This document shows positions 50,180 through 57,312 of a stretch of DNA of 64,000 nucleotides, piece by piece (within the stretch, counting starts at the first letter, position 1; every line of letters begins with the position of its first letter). Position numbers and translations under genes: made by a program. The stretch is from contig NZ_CP114014.1 in the NCBI RefSeq assembly GCF_040581415.1, positions 5,518,001 to 5,582,000 of the forward strand, given 5' to 3'. The DNA comes from Paraconexibacter sp040581415 (lineage in GTDB: Bacteria; Actinomycetota; Thermoleophilia; Solirubrobacterales; Solirubrobacteraceae). The notes beneath the pieces were generated by a model. The model searched no databases. It was not told the origin of the DNA and saw nothing but the letters and a program-made list of their open reading frames with translations.

Positions 50180-50198
50180 CCGGCGCAGGCTCACCGGC

Positions 50199-51056
50199 AT
50201 GCGGATCGGGACGCGGGGGTCGGCGTTGGCGCTCGCCCAGGCGCAGATGGTGGCGGACGCCGTCGGCGGTGACGCGGAGATCGTGGTCATCACGACGACC
50301 GGGGACCGCAACCGCGCGCTGGCCGACAAGGCCAAGTGGGTCACGGAGCTCGAACGCGCGCTCGCGGACGGTGAGATCGACATAGCCGTGCACTCGGCGA
50401 AGGACGTTCCGACCGTGCTGCCCGAGGGCCTGGACCTGGTCGGCTGCCTGCCGCGCGAGGACCCGCGCGACGCGGTCTGCGGGCGGCTGGAGGCCGACGG
50501 ACGGCCCGCCCGGGTCGGGACCGCGTCGCTGCGCCGGGCCGCGCAGCTGCGGTCGCTGCCGGCGATCGGCGACGGGCAGATCGAGGTCGTCGAGATCCGC
50601 GGGAACGTCGACACCCGGCTCGGGAAGCTCGCCTCCGGGGAGGTCGACGCGGTCGTCCTGGCGCTCGCGGGCCTGAAGCGCCTGGGCCGCGAGGCGGCCG
50701 TCGACAGCGTCCTGGACGACCTCGTCCCCGCCGCCGGCCAGGGCACCGTCGTGATCGAGGCGCGGACCGGCTTCACGCTGGACCTGCGCGACGACGCGAC
50801 CTGGCGCGCGCTGACGGCCGAGCGCGCCTGCGTGCACGCGCTGGGCGCCGACTGCGCGTCTGCCGTCGGCGCGCACCTGCGCCCGGACGGCACGCTCGTC
50901 GCCTGGGTCGGCGCGATCGACGGGTCGGCCTGGCTGCGCGACGAGCTGCGCGTCGCCCCGGACGCCGACCCGCACGCGCTCGGCGTCCAGGTGGCCGAGC
51001 GGCTGCTTGCCTCCGGCGCCCGCGACCTCCTGGACAACGGGACGACACAGGTATGA
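50199..51056 (+). CDS. hemC: Porphobilinogen deaminase (hydroxymethylbilane synthase)
   Basis: 285 residues, slightly shorter than the usual ~310. Motifs: RIGTRGSALALAQAQMVAD, VHSAKDVPT, GTASLRRAAQLRSL, EIRGNVDTRL, LVPAAGQGTVVIEAR and the dipyrromethane-binding Cys219 in LGADCASAVGAH. It joins four porphobilinogens to hydroxymethylbilane in the cytosol. It starts 19 bases after hemA and overlaps the next gene by 4 bases. Confidence 0.96.
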   Translation: MRIGTRGSALALAQAQMVADAVGGDAEIVVITTTGDRNRALADKAKWVTELERALADGEIDIAVHSAKDVPTVLPEGLDLVGCLPREDPRDAVCGRLEADGRPARVGTASLRRAAQLRSLPAIGDGQIEVVEIRGNVDTRLGKLASGEVDAVVLALAGLKRLGREAAVDSVLDDLVPAAGQGTVVIEARTGFTLDLRDDATWRALTAERACVHALGADCASAVGAHLRPDGTLVAWVGAIDGSAWLRDELRVAPDADPHALGVQVAERLLASGARDLLDNGTTQV

Positions 51057-52558
51057 GCGACGACGACATCACCGAGCGGCTCGCGCCCGGCACCGCGTAC
51101 CTCGTCGGCTCCGGCCCGGGCGACCGCGGGCTGATGACCGCCCGCTCGCTGGAGCTGCTCGCGACGGCGGACGTCATCCTGTACGACAAGCTGATCCCCG
51201 ACGGCGCGCTGTCGGACGTCCGCGAGGACGCGATCCTGGTCGACGTCGGCAAGATCGGCGGGGGCAAGCAGGTGCCGCAGGAGACCACGACGGCGCTGGT
51301 CGTCGAGCACGCGCTCGCCGGCCGCTCGGTCGTGCGGCTGAAGGGCGGCGACCCGTTCGTCTTCGGCCGCGGCGGCGAGGAGGCGCAGGCCTGCGCTGCC
51401 GCCGCTGTCCCGTTCGAGGTCGTCCCCGGCGTCACCGCCGGCATCGCCGCGTCCGCGTACGCCGGCGTTCCGGTCACCCAGCGCGGGGTGGCCGCGGCTG
51501 TGGCGTTCGTCACCGGTCACGAGGACCCCGCCAAGCCCGAGACCCAGATCGACTGGCCCGCACTGGCCGCGTTCCCCGGGACGCTGGTCTTCTACATGGG
51601 CGTGCGACAGCTGCCGCGGATCGCGGAGCAGCTGATCGCGGGCGGGCGCAGCGCCGACGAGCCCGTCGCGATCGTCCAGCGCGGGACCTATGGCGATCAG
51701 CGGTCGATCCGCGGCGTGCTGTCCACCATCGCCGCCGACGCCGAGGCGGCGCAGATCAAGCCGCCGTCGATCACGGTCATCGGGCCCGTCGCCGCGCTGC
51801 ACGACGAGCTCGCGTGGCTCGACGCCGCCCGGCCCCTGGCCGGCGTGACCGTCGCGGTCACCCGGGCCCGCGCCCAGGCCAGCGCGCTGGCGGCCCGGCT
51901 GCGCACGCTCGGCGCGACGGCGATCGAGGCGCCGGCGATCCGGATCGAGCCGCTCGAGGCGGAGGTCCCCGACCTCACCACCTACGACCTCGTCGCCTTC
52001 ACGTCGCCGAACGCCGTCGACCGCTTCTTCGCCCTGGTCCGCGACGCCCGCGTCCTGGCCGGGCCGACCGTCGCCGCCATCGGCCCCGGCACCGCGCGCG
52101 CGCTCAGGGCCCACGGCATCGCCGCGGACGTCGTCCCGCCGCGGTCGATCGCCGAGTCGCTCGTCGACGCGCTGGCCGAGGTCCCCGTCACCCGCGCCCT
52201 GATCCCCCGGGCCGAGGAGGCGCGCGACGTGCTGCCGGACGCCCTGGCCGCCCGTGGCGCCGAGGTCACCGTGCTGCCGCTTTACCGGACCGTCGCCGAG
52301 CCGCTGGACGACACGGCACGGGACGCCGCGCTCGGCGCCCGCTACGCGACGTTCACCTCCGCGAGCTCCGTCCGCTTCTTCCACGCGGCGGCCGGCACGC
52401 TGGAGGGGCCGCGGATCGTCTCGATCGGCCCGGCGACGAGCGCCGCGCTGCGGGAGCTCGGCTGCGAGCCCGACGTGGAGGCCGAGGTCCACACCCCGGA
52501 CGGGCTCGTCGCCGCCCTCGTGGCCGACGCCGCCCATCACGCGCAGACGTCTGAATAG
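51053..52558 (+). CDS. cobA-hemD: Fusion of uroporphyrinogen-III C-methyltransferase and uroporphyrinogen-III synthase
   Basis: 501 residues. Residues ~10-255 are the SAM methyltransferase (VGSGPGDRGLMTARS, LYDKLIP, VRLKGGDPFVFGRGGEEAQA, VVPGVTAGIAASAYAGVPVTQRG), which makes precorrin-2. Residues ~260-500 are HemD (VAVTRARAQASALAARL, FTSPNAVDRFFAL, AAIGPGTARALRAHG, FTSASSVRFF, SIGPATSAALRELG), which closes hydroxymethylbilane to uroporphyrinogen III. The fusion sets the branch between heme and siroheme. A precorrin-2 dehydrogenase is at 43773. ATGA overlap with hemC. Confidence 0.95.
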   Translation: MSDDDITERLAPGTAYLVGSGPGDRGLMTARSLELLATADVILYDKLIPDGALSDVREDAILVDVGKIGGGKQVPQETTTALVVEHALAGRSVVRLKGGDPFVFGRGGEEAQACAAAAVPFEVVPGVTAGIAASAYAGVPVTQRGVAAAVAFVTGHEDPAKPETQIDWPALAAFPGTLVFYMGVRQLPRIAEQLIAGGRSADEPVAIVQRGTYGDQRSIRGVLSTIAADAEAAQIKPPSITVIGPVAALHDELAWLDAARPLAGVTVAVTRARAQASALAARLRTLGATAIEAPAIRIEPLEAEVPDLTTYDLVAFTSPNAVDRFFALVRDARVLAGPTVAAIGPGTARALRAHGIAADVVPPRSIAESLVDALAEVPVTRALIPRAEEARDVLPDALAARGAEVTVLPLYRTVAEPLDDTARDAALGARYATFTSASSVRFFHAAAGTLEGPRIVSIGPATSAALRELGCEPDVEAEVHTPDGLVAALVADAAHHAQTSE

Positions 52559-52561
52559 ACT
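52556..52561 (+). promoter_or_regulatory. -10-like element (TAGACT) before the SAM hydroxide adenosyltransferase gene
   Basis: TAGACT begins at the cobA-hemD stop codon and ends 6 bases before GTG 52568, so an internal leaderless promoter inside the run is possible. Confidence 0.35.
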
Positions 52562-52567
52562 CGCGCG

Positions 52568-53374
52568 GTGCCTGTCCCACCCCGCCCGATCAGCTTCCTG
52601 TCCGACTACGGGATCGCCGACGAGTTCGTCGGGGTCTGCCACGGGGTGATGGCGCGGATCGCGCCCGGCGTGCAGATCATCGACCTCGCGCACGGCCTGC
52701 CGCGCCACGATGTCCGTGCGGGCGCGCTGATGCTGCGGCGCGCGCTGCCGTTCATGCCGCCCGGGGTCCACCTGGCCGTCGTCGACCCCGACGTCGGGAC
52801 CAAGCGCCGCGCGATCGCGCTGCGCACCGCGGAGGAGGACCGCATCCTCGTCGGGCCGGACAACGGCCTGCTTGCACTCGCCGCCCAACGCTTCGGCGGC
52901 GCGATCGACGCGGTCGACGTGAGCCGCTCCCCGCATCGCCTCGAGCCGGTGTCGGCCACCTTCCACGGCCGCGACATCTTCGCCCCGGTCGCCGCGGCCC
53001 TGGCCGCCGGTGCCGAGCTGCTGGACGCCGGCGACCCGATCGACGCCGACGAGATCACGCTGCTGCACATGCCGATGGCGATGGTGGAGCCCGAGGGCCT
53101 CGCGGCGCACGCGGTCGGCTTCGACCGCTTCGGGAACATCACGCTCGACGTGGAGCACCAGGAGCTGACCGAGACCGGCCTGCGCCTGGGGCGGCCGGTG
53201 ACGATCAACGGGCATCCCGCCCACTACGCGGTCACGTTCTCGGACGTGCGCGCCGGCGAGCTGCTGCTGTACGAGGACGCGTACCGCACGCTCGCGATCG
53301 CGGTCAACCGCGGCTCCGCGCGCGACACGCTGAACGTCGTCCTGGACGACGAGCTGACGATCAAGCCGGGCTGA
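52568..53374 (+). CDS. SAM hydroxide adenosyltransferase-like protein (DUF62)
   Basis: 268 residues from GTG 52568. Family motifs: SFLSDYGIADEFVGVCHGVM, VVDPDVGTKRRAIALR, GPDNGLLA, TFHGRDIFAPVAAALA and the C-terminal FDRFGNITLDV with INGHPAHYAVTFSDV. The DUF62/duf-62 enzymes split S-adenosylmethionine with water to adenosine and methionine, and are related to fluorinase. Why such an activity sits after a SAM-using methyltransferase is open. It starts 9 bases after cobA-hemD and is 2 bases before birA. Confidence 0.88.
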   Translation: MPVPPRPISFLSDYGIADEFVGVCHGVMARIAPGVQIIDLAHGLPRHDVRAGALMLRRALPFMPPGVHLAVVDPDVGTKRRAIALRTAEEDRILVGPDNGLLALAAQRFGGAIDAVDVSRSPHRLEPVSATFHGRDIFAPVAAALAAGAELLDAGDPIDADEITLLHMPMAMVEPEGLAAHAVGFDRFGNITLDVEHQELTETGLRLGRPVTINGHPAHYAVTFSDVRAGELLLYEDAYRTLAIAVNRGSARDTLNVVLDDELTIKPG

Positions 53375-53376
53375 CC

Positions 53377-54081
53377 GTGTCGGTCCTGGGGCGACCGCGC
53401 CTGCACCTGCGGGAGACGACGTCCACGAACGAGCGGGCGCGCGCGGCGGCTGCGGCCGGCGCGCCGCACGGGCTGCTCGTGACGGCGGACGCGCAGACGG
53501 CGGGCCGCGGCCGCCAGGGCCGGACGTGGGCGGCGCCGCCCGGCCACGCGCTGCTGCTGTCCGTCCTGCTGCGGGACCCGGTCCCCCTGCTGCCCCTCTA
53601 CGCGGCGGTGGCGGTGGCGGAGACGGTCGCGTCCGTCGCCCCCGATCGCGCCCCCGGGATCAAGTGGCCGAACGACGTCCACCTCGACGGCCGCAAGGTC
53701 GCGGGCATCCTGGTGGAGGGCCGGCCGCAGGAGCGCTGGGCCGTCCTCGGGATCGGCCTGAACGTGGCCGTCGACATCGAGGAGCTTCCCGCCGAGCTGC
53801 ACGGGACCGCCGCCACGCTCGGCCTGCAGCCCACGCAGCGCGAGCCCGTCCTGGCGGCGCTGCTCGACCGGCTGGAGGAGGTCCTCGCGCTCACGACCTC
53901 GGACCTGCTCGAGGCCTGGCGCGCGCGGGACGTGCTGCGCGGCCGCGAGGTCCGCTGGGCGAGCGGGAGCGGGACGGCGGCGGGGGTCGACGGGGACGGC
54001 CGACTGGTGGTCGAGCTCGACGGCGGGGGCCGGACGGCACTCGACGCGGGCGAGGTCCACCTCGGTCGCGGCGCCGGCTGA
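53377..54081 (+). CDS. birA: Biotin--[acetyl-CoA-carboxylase] ligase, class I
   Basis: 234 residues from GTG 53377. Catalytic motifs: ETTSTNERARA, TAGRGRQGRTWAAPPGHALLLSVLL with the biotinyl-adenylate loop GRGRQGR, KWPNDVHLDGRKVAGILVE and GIGLNV. There is no N-terminal DNA-binding domain, so it is a class I enzyme without repressor function. It attaches biotin to carboxylases in the cytosol. Last gene of the run from moaC. Confidence 0.93.
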   Translation: MSVLGRPRLHLRETTSTNERARAAAAAGAPHGLLVTADAQTAGRGRQGRTWAAPPGHALLLSVLLRDPVPLLPLYAAVAVAETVASVAPDRAPGIKWPNDVHLDGRKVAGILVEGRPQERWAVLGIGLNVAVDIEELPAELHGTAATLGLQPTQREPVLAALLDRLEEVLALTTSDLLEAWRARDVLRGREVRWASGSGTAAGVDGDGRLVVELDGGGRTALDAGEVHLGRGAG

Positions 54082-54097
54082 CACGGCGTCATCAGGA

Positions 54098-54124
54098 GTT
54101 CCGCCACCGCCCGGGGGCGGGAAC
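54098..54124. terminator. Hairpin between convergent birA and XRE genes
   Basis: GTTCC at 54098 pairs with GGAAC ending at 54124, continued by GCC/GGC after a one-base bulge. It lies in the 64-base gap between converging genes. Confidence 0.4.
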
Positions 54125-54145
54125 GCGGGGTCAGCGAATGTTGGC

Positions 54146-54979
54146 TCAGAACGTCTGCAGGCCGACCGCGCCGAGGAGGGCCAGCGCGTCCGCGTCCGGC
54201 GAGCCCGGCGGCGCGGTGTGGATGACGATCCGCAGGTCGCTGCCGTGGACGGTGAGCACGTCGCAGTCGACGGTGATGCGGCCGACCGCGGGGTGGTCGA
54301 ACGTCTTGTGCTCGGCGGTGCGCTTGGCGACGGGCCGTTGCTCCCACAGGTGGGCGAACTGCGGGCTGGCGGCGCGTAGCGCAGCGATGAGCTCGCGGAG
54401 CCCGGTGTCGGCCGGGAAGCGCCCTAGCGCGTCGTGCAGGTCGCCGACCGCACTCGCGGCGAACACCGCATCCTCGTCCGCCGTTCGCACCACCCGCGAG
54501 GGCAGCCCCAGGAAGAAGCGCCACAGGACGTTCCGCTCCAGTCCGGTGTAGTGGGACTCGTCGCCCAGCAGCGCCGCGCCCAAGGGGTTGGTGGCGACGA
54601 TCCACCAGGCGGGGTCGGACACGAAGACCGGCACGTCCGTGAAGCGGTCCAGGACGCGGTGGACCGCCGGCGTCAGGTGCTGGTCGATCTGCCCGGTCCC
54701 CGGCGGCAGGTGACCCGCGAGGCGATAGAGATGGTCGCGCTCGTCGTCGGTCAGCCGCAACGCCCGGGCCAGCGGCGCGAGGACCGAGGGGGACGGGCTG
54801 TCGGCGCGACCCTGCTCGAGCCGGGCCAGGTAGTCGACGGACAGCCCGGCGAGCTGCGCGACCTCCTCACGGCGTAGGCCGGGCGCGCGGCGGCGGCGGC
54901 CGGCGGCGAGGCCCGCCGACTCCGGGTTCAGCCGGTCCCGCCACGAGCGCAGGCAGCCGGCGAGCTCGTCGTCGTCCAT
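54146..54979 (-). CDS. XRE-family regulator with MmyB-like ligand-binding domain
   Basis: 277 residues. The helix-turn-helix (LRREEVAQLAGLSVDYLARLEQGR) is followed by a C-terminal MmyB-like domain with DRFTDVPVFVSDPAWWIVATNPLGAALLGD, FFLGLPSRVV and DHPAVGRITVDCDVLTV, the pattern of actinobacterial regulators that bind a small hydrophobic ligand. It is divergent from a short-chain dehydrogenase gene with 102 bases between, the usual arrangement in which it represses that neighbour. A CATAGT hexamer 7 bases before the ATG is a possible leaderless -10. Confidence 0.92.
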   Translation of the reverse strand: MDDDELAGCLRSWRDRLNPESAGLAAGRRRRAPGLRREEVAQLAGLSVDYLARLEQGRADSPSPSVLAPLARALRLTDDERDHLYRLAGHLPPGTGQIDQHLTPAVHRVLDRFTDVPVFVSDPAWWIVATNPLGAALLGDESHYTGLERNVLWRFFLGLPSRVVRTADEDAVFAASAVGDLHDALGRFPADTGLRELIAALRAASPQFAHLWEQRPVAKRTAEHKTFDHPAVGRITVDCDVLTVHGSDLRIVIHTAPPGSPDADALALLGAVGLQTF

Positions 54980-55081
54980 GCCGCCCACTATGGCGCGTGC
55001 CACACGGCGGAGGGTCGCCCTGCGAGTCCCAGGCTCCGCCATCCGCTTGTGCGGGAGCCCGCCGGGACACACCATGGGGAC

Positions 55082-55777
55082 ATGCCGAACACACTGATCA
55101 CCGGAGCGAACAAGGGCCTCGGGAAGGAGGCCGCCCGCCGCCTGCTGGCGGCCGGACACGACGTCTGGGTCGGGGCCCGCGACCCCGAGCGCGGCCGCGC
55201 CGCCGCCGACGAGCTCGGCGCGCGGTTCGTCCAGCTCGACGTCACCGACGACGCCAGCGTCGCTGCCGCCGTCGCCACGATCGAGGCGGACGGGGGCCTG
55301 GACGTCCTCGTCAACAATGCCGGTGTCGCCACGACCTTCGGCGTCCCGGTCGGCGACGTCACGGCGGAAGCGGTCGAGGCGGTCCACGCCACGAACGTGA
55401 TCGGCGTGGTCCGCGTGACGCAGGCGTTCATGCCGCTGCTCGAGCGGTCCGCGGCGCCGGTCGTCGTCAACGTCTCCAGCGGTCTTGGGTCGTTCGCGAG
55501 CGTCCTGGACGAGTCGCGGATCGAGAGCAAGGTGATCGACCTGGCGTACCTGTCCTCCAAGGCCGCGGTGAACATGCTCACCGTCCAGTACGCGAAGGCC
55601 TATCCCGGCGTGCGCATCAACTGCGTCGACCCGGGCTACACCGCGACCGACCTGAACCACAACCAGGGTCACCAGACGGTGGAGGAGGGGACGGACGCCA
55701 TGGTGCGGATGGCGCAGATCGGGCCGGACGGGCCGACCGGGACCACGAGCGACCGCGAGGGTCCCGCACGCTGGTAG
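55082..55777 (+). CDS. Short-chain dehydrogenase/reductase
   Basis: 231 residues. Classical SDR motifs: LITGANKGLGKEAARRL (TGxxxGxG), VLVNNAGVA, NVSSGLGSF (Ser) and AYLSSKAAVNMLT, where YxxxK is complete (Tyr-Leu-Ser-Ser-Lys). NADPH preference is suggested by GARDPERG after strand 2. Such enzymes reduce carbonyls or quinones; the substrate is unknown. It is divergent from the XRE/MmyB regulator and is its likely target. ATG 55082 is chosen because it sits just before the first strand. Confidence 0.9.
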   Translation: MPNTLITGANKGLGKEAARRLLAAGHDVWVGARDPERGRAAADELGARFVQLDVTDDASVAAAVATIEADGGLDVLVNNAGVATTFGVPVGDVTAEAVEAVHATNVIGVVRVTQAFMPLLERSAAPVVVNVSSGLGSFASVLDESRIESKVIDLAYLSSKAAVNMLTVQYAKAYPGVRINCVDPGYTATDLNHNQGHQTVEEGTDAMVRMAQIGPDGPTGTTSDREGPARW

Positions 55778-55779
55778 GC

Positions 55780-55798
55780 CGACCGACTGCGTCGGTCG
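55780..55798. terminator. Hairpin between SDR and ParB-like genes
   Basis: A perfect 7-bp stem (CGACCGA with TCGGTCG) and 5-base loop lie 3 bases after the SDR stop, between converging genes. Confidence 0.5.
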
Positions 55799-55810
55799 CC
55801 TTGGGAGTCC

Positions 55811-57016
55811 TCAGTCCAGGCGGGAGCGGAGCGCGCGCGGTGGCTCGGGCGAGTCCATGAGCAGCTGCAGGCCCAGCTGACGCAGGACACCCAGCCGCTC
55901 CTCCGGGCGCAGCGAGAAGGCGTACGCGTGGGCGTCCGCCTCCGACGCGACCCCCATCGCGCTGGCCTGCTGAGCCGGCACCGCGTTCGCCAGGATCAGG
56001 CCGAGCAGGAAGCCGTCGACGTCCTCCGGGTCCAGGTCGCCGCGCAGCCCGCCGGCCTGGGCGGGCGCCGCGTCCGGCCGCGCAGGCCCGCGCAGCCCGG
56101 CCGCCGCCGCGCCGGTGGTCGGCGCCGGCGCCCGCGAGGACTCCCACTCGCGCTGCTCGGCGCCGTCGCGGCGATCGGCCGCGGCCGCGTCGGCGCCCGC
56201 CCAGCGCGCCTCGTCCAGCTGGCGCGAGAGCTCGTCGTAGTTCTTCGGCTTCGGCGGCTGGTAGCCGACCTCGCGCTTGAGGCTGTTCGTCGTGATCTCC
56301 CCCTCGACGTGCTGCTCGACGAGGTCGGCGGCGGTCGCCTCGGAGACGTCGCCGCGCGCGATCCCGCGGCGGACGACGTCGGCGACCGTGAACGAGAGGT
56401 CACCCTGCTCCACGCGCTCGATGATCGACTCCGGCAGGTCGAGCATCCGCAGTGCCTTGCGCGTCCACGCGATCGGCGCGCCGACCAGCTGCGAGACGTC
56501 CGCCGCCGTCAGCTCGTCGTCCTCGGCCATGATCGCCCGCGCCGCGCGGGCGAACTGGACGGGCTCGGGTTTGTTCTGGTGGAAGTTCTCCGCGAACTGC
56601 ATCGTCAGCGCCTCGCGCCGGGAGATGCCGTCGACGAGCGTGAAGCGCCAGTCCTCACGGGCGCCCTCCGCCTCGTCCAGCAGCGCCATCGCCGCGTGCC
56701 GGCGGCGTCCGGCCAGCAACTCGTAGGGCTGGCCCTCGTCGCCCGTGGCCCGGACGAGCGGCGGGTGCAGCACGCCGCTCTCCTTGATCGACAGCGCCAG
56801 CTCGTGGATGTCGGGCAACGCGCCGGTCCGCATGTTGACCATCGTCTTCACCTTCGCGAGCGGCGCCACGACCACCTCGTGGGCCTTCGTCGCCGTGTCG
56901 CCGAAGGGCTCACGCCGCAGCTCCGCGGAGCGCTCGGCCCGCTCGGCGCGGTCCGCCTCCTGGCGGTTCTGTTCGACGGCCTCTTCGGCGTTCTGGAGCT
57001 GATCGACCTGTGACAT
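55811..57016 (-). CDS. Orphan ParB/Spo0J-family nucleoid protein
   Basis: 401 residues. After a charged, coiled-coil-like start, the ParB N-terminal domain is visible (VAPLAKVKTMVNMRTG, IHELALSIKESGVLHPPLVR, YELLAGRRRHAAMALL, FAENFHQNKPEPVQFARAARAI), followed by the HTH region (TAADVSQLVGAPIAWTRKALRMLDLPESI). The Q-F-AENFHQNK box stands where ParB has ENLQRxDL. The C-terminal half is Ala/Arg-rich, without a typical dimerisation domain. No ParA partner is adjacent, so it is probably not the chromosomal partitioning ParB but a DNA-binding relative. It lies near the small Lys-rich gene and the helicase. Confidence 0.85.
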   Translation of the reverse strand: MSQVDQLQNAEEAVEQNRQEADRAERAERSAELRREPFGDTATKAHEVVVAPLAKVKTMVNMRTGALPDIHELALSIKESGVLHPPLVRATGDEGQPYELLAGRRRHAAMALLDEAEGAREDWRFTLVDGISRREALTMQFAENFHQNKPEPVQFARAARAIMAEDDELTAADVSQLVGAPIAWTRKALRMLDLPESIIERVEQGDLSFTVADVVRRGIARGDVSEATAADLVEQHVEGEITTNSLKREVGYQPPKPKNYDELSRQLDEARWAGADAAAADRRDGAEQREWESSRAPAPTTGAAAAGLRGPARPDAAPAQAGGLRGDLDPEDVDGFLLGLILANAVPAQQASAMGVASEADAHAYAFSLRPEERLGVLRQLGLQLLMDSPEPPRALRSRLD

Positions 57017-57094
57017 GAGCGGGGCATGGAAGCAGACCGGCCCGACGGCGTGCAACGCCCCTGCCGATCACAAGGCGCGGATCGGCCGATTCGC

Positions 57095-57100
57095 TACCTT
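57095..57100 (+). promoter_or_regulatory. -10 element (TACCTT) of the small Lys-rich gene
   Basis: TACCTT ends 7 bases before ATG 57108, a leaderless arrangement. Confidence 0.45.
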
Positions 57101-57107
57101 GGGGTGC

Positions 57108-57311
57108 ATGAATCTCAAGCGCCTCACTGATCAGGCCAAGAAGGTCGTCGACAAGCGCGGCGGCAACGAGTCCGTCAAGCAGGACCTCGGCGAGCTCAAG
57201 GACATCGCGAAGGGCAAGGGCAGCTTCAAGGACAAGGCCAAGGCCGCCGGGGCCGCCATCAAGGAGCCCGGCGCGCCGAACAAGCAGCCGCCGCGCCCGC
57301 CGGCCGCCTGA
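57108..57311 (+). CDS. Small Lys/Ala-rich protein, MT0933 antitoxin-like
   Basis: 67 residues, very basic. NLKRLTDQAKKVVDKRGG, DLGELKDIAKGKG and FKDKAKAAGAAIKEPG form amphipathic helices, like the MT0933-type antitoxin family (Rv0909 of mycobacteria); the resemblance is weak and may only reflect composition. A stress-protein or DNA-binding role is equally possible. No toxin gene is adjacent. The stop ends 1 base before the helicase gene on the other strand, so the two converge with no spacer. Confidence 0.65.
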   Translation: MNLKRLTDQAKKVVDKRGGNESVKQDLGELKDIAKGKGSFKDKAKAAGAAIKEPGAPNKQPPRPPAA

Positions 57312-57312
57312 T

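Noticed and set aside
48680..53224. A 1514-codon open frame on the minus strand across hemA, hemC and cobA-hemD
   Set aside because: It is the mirror of several confidently identified genes and has no recognisable domain.
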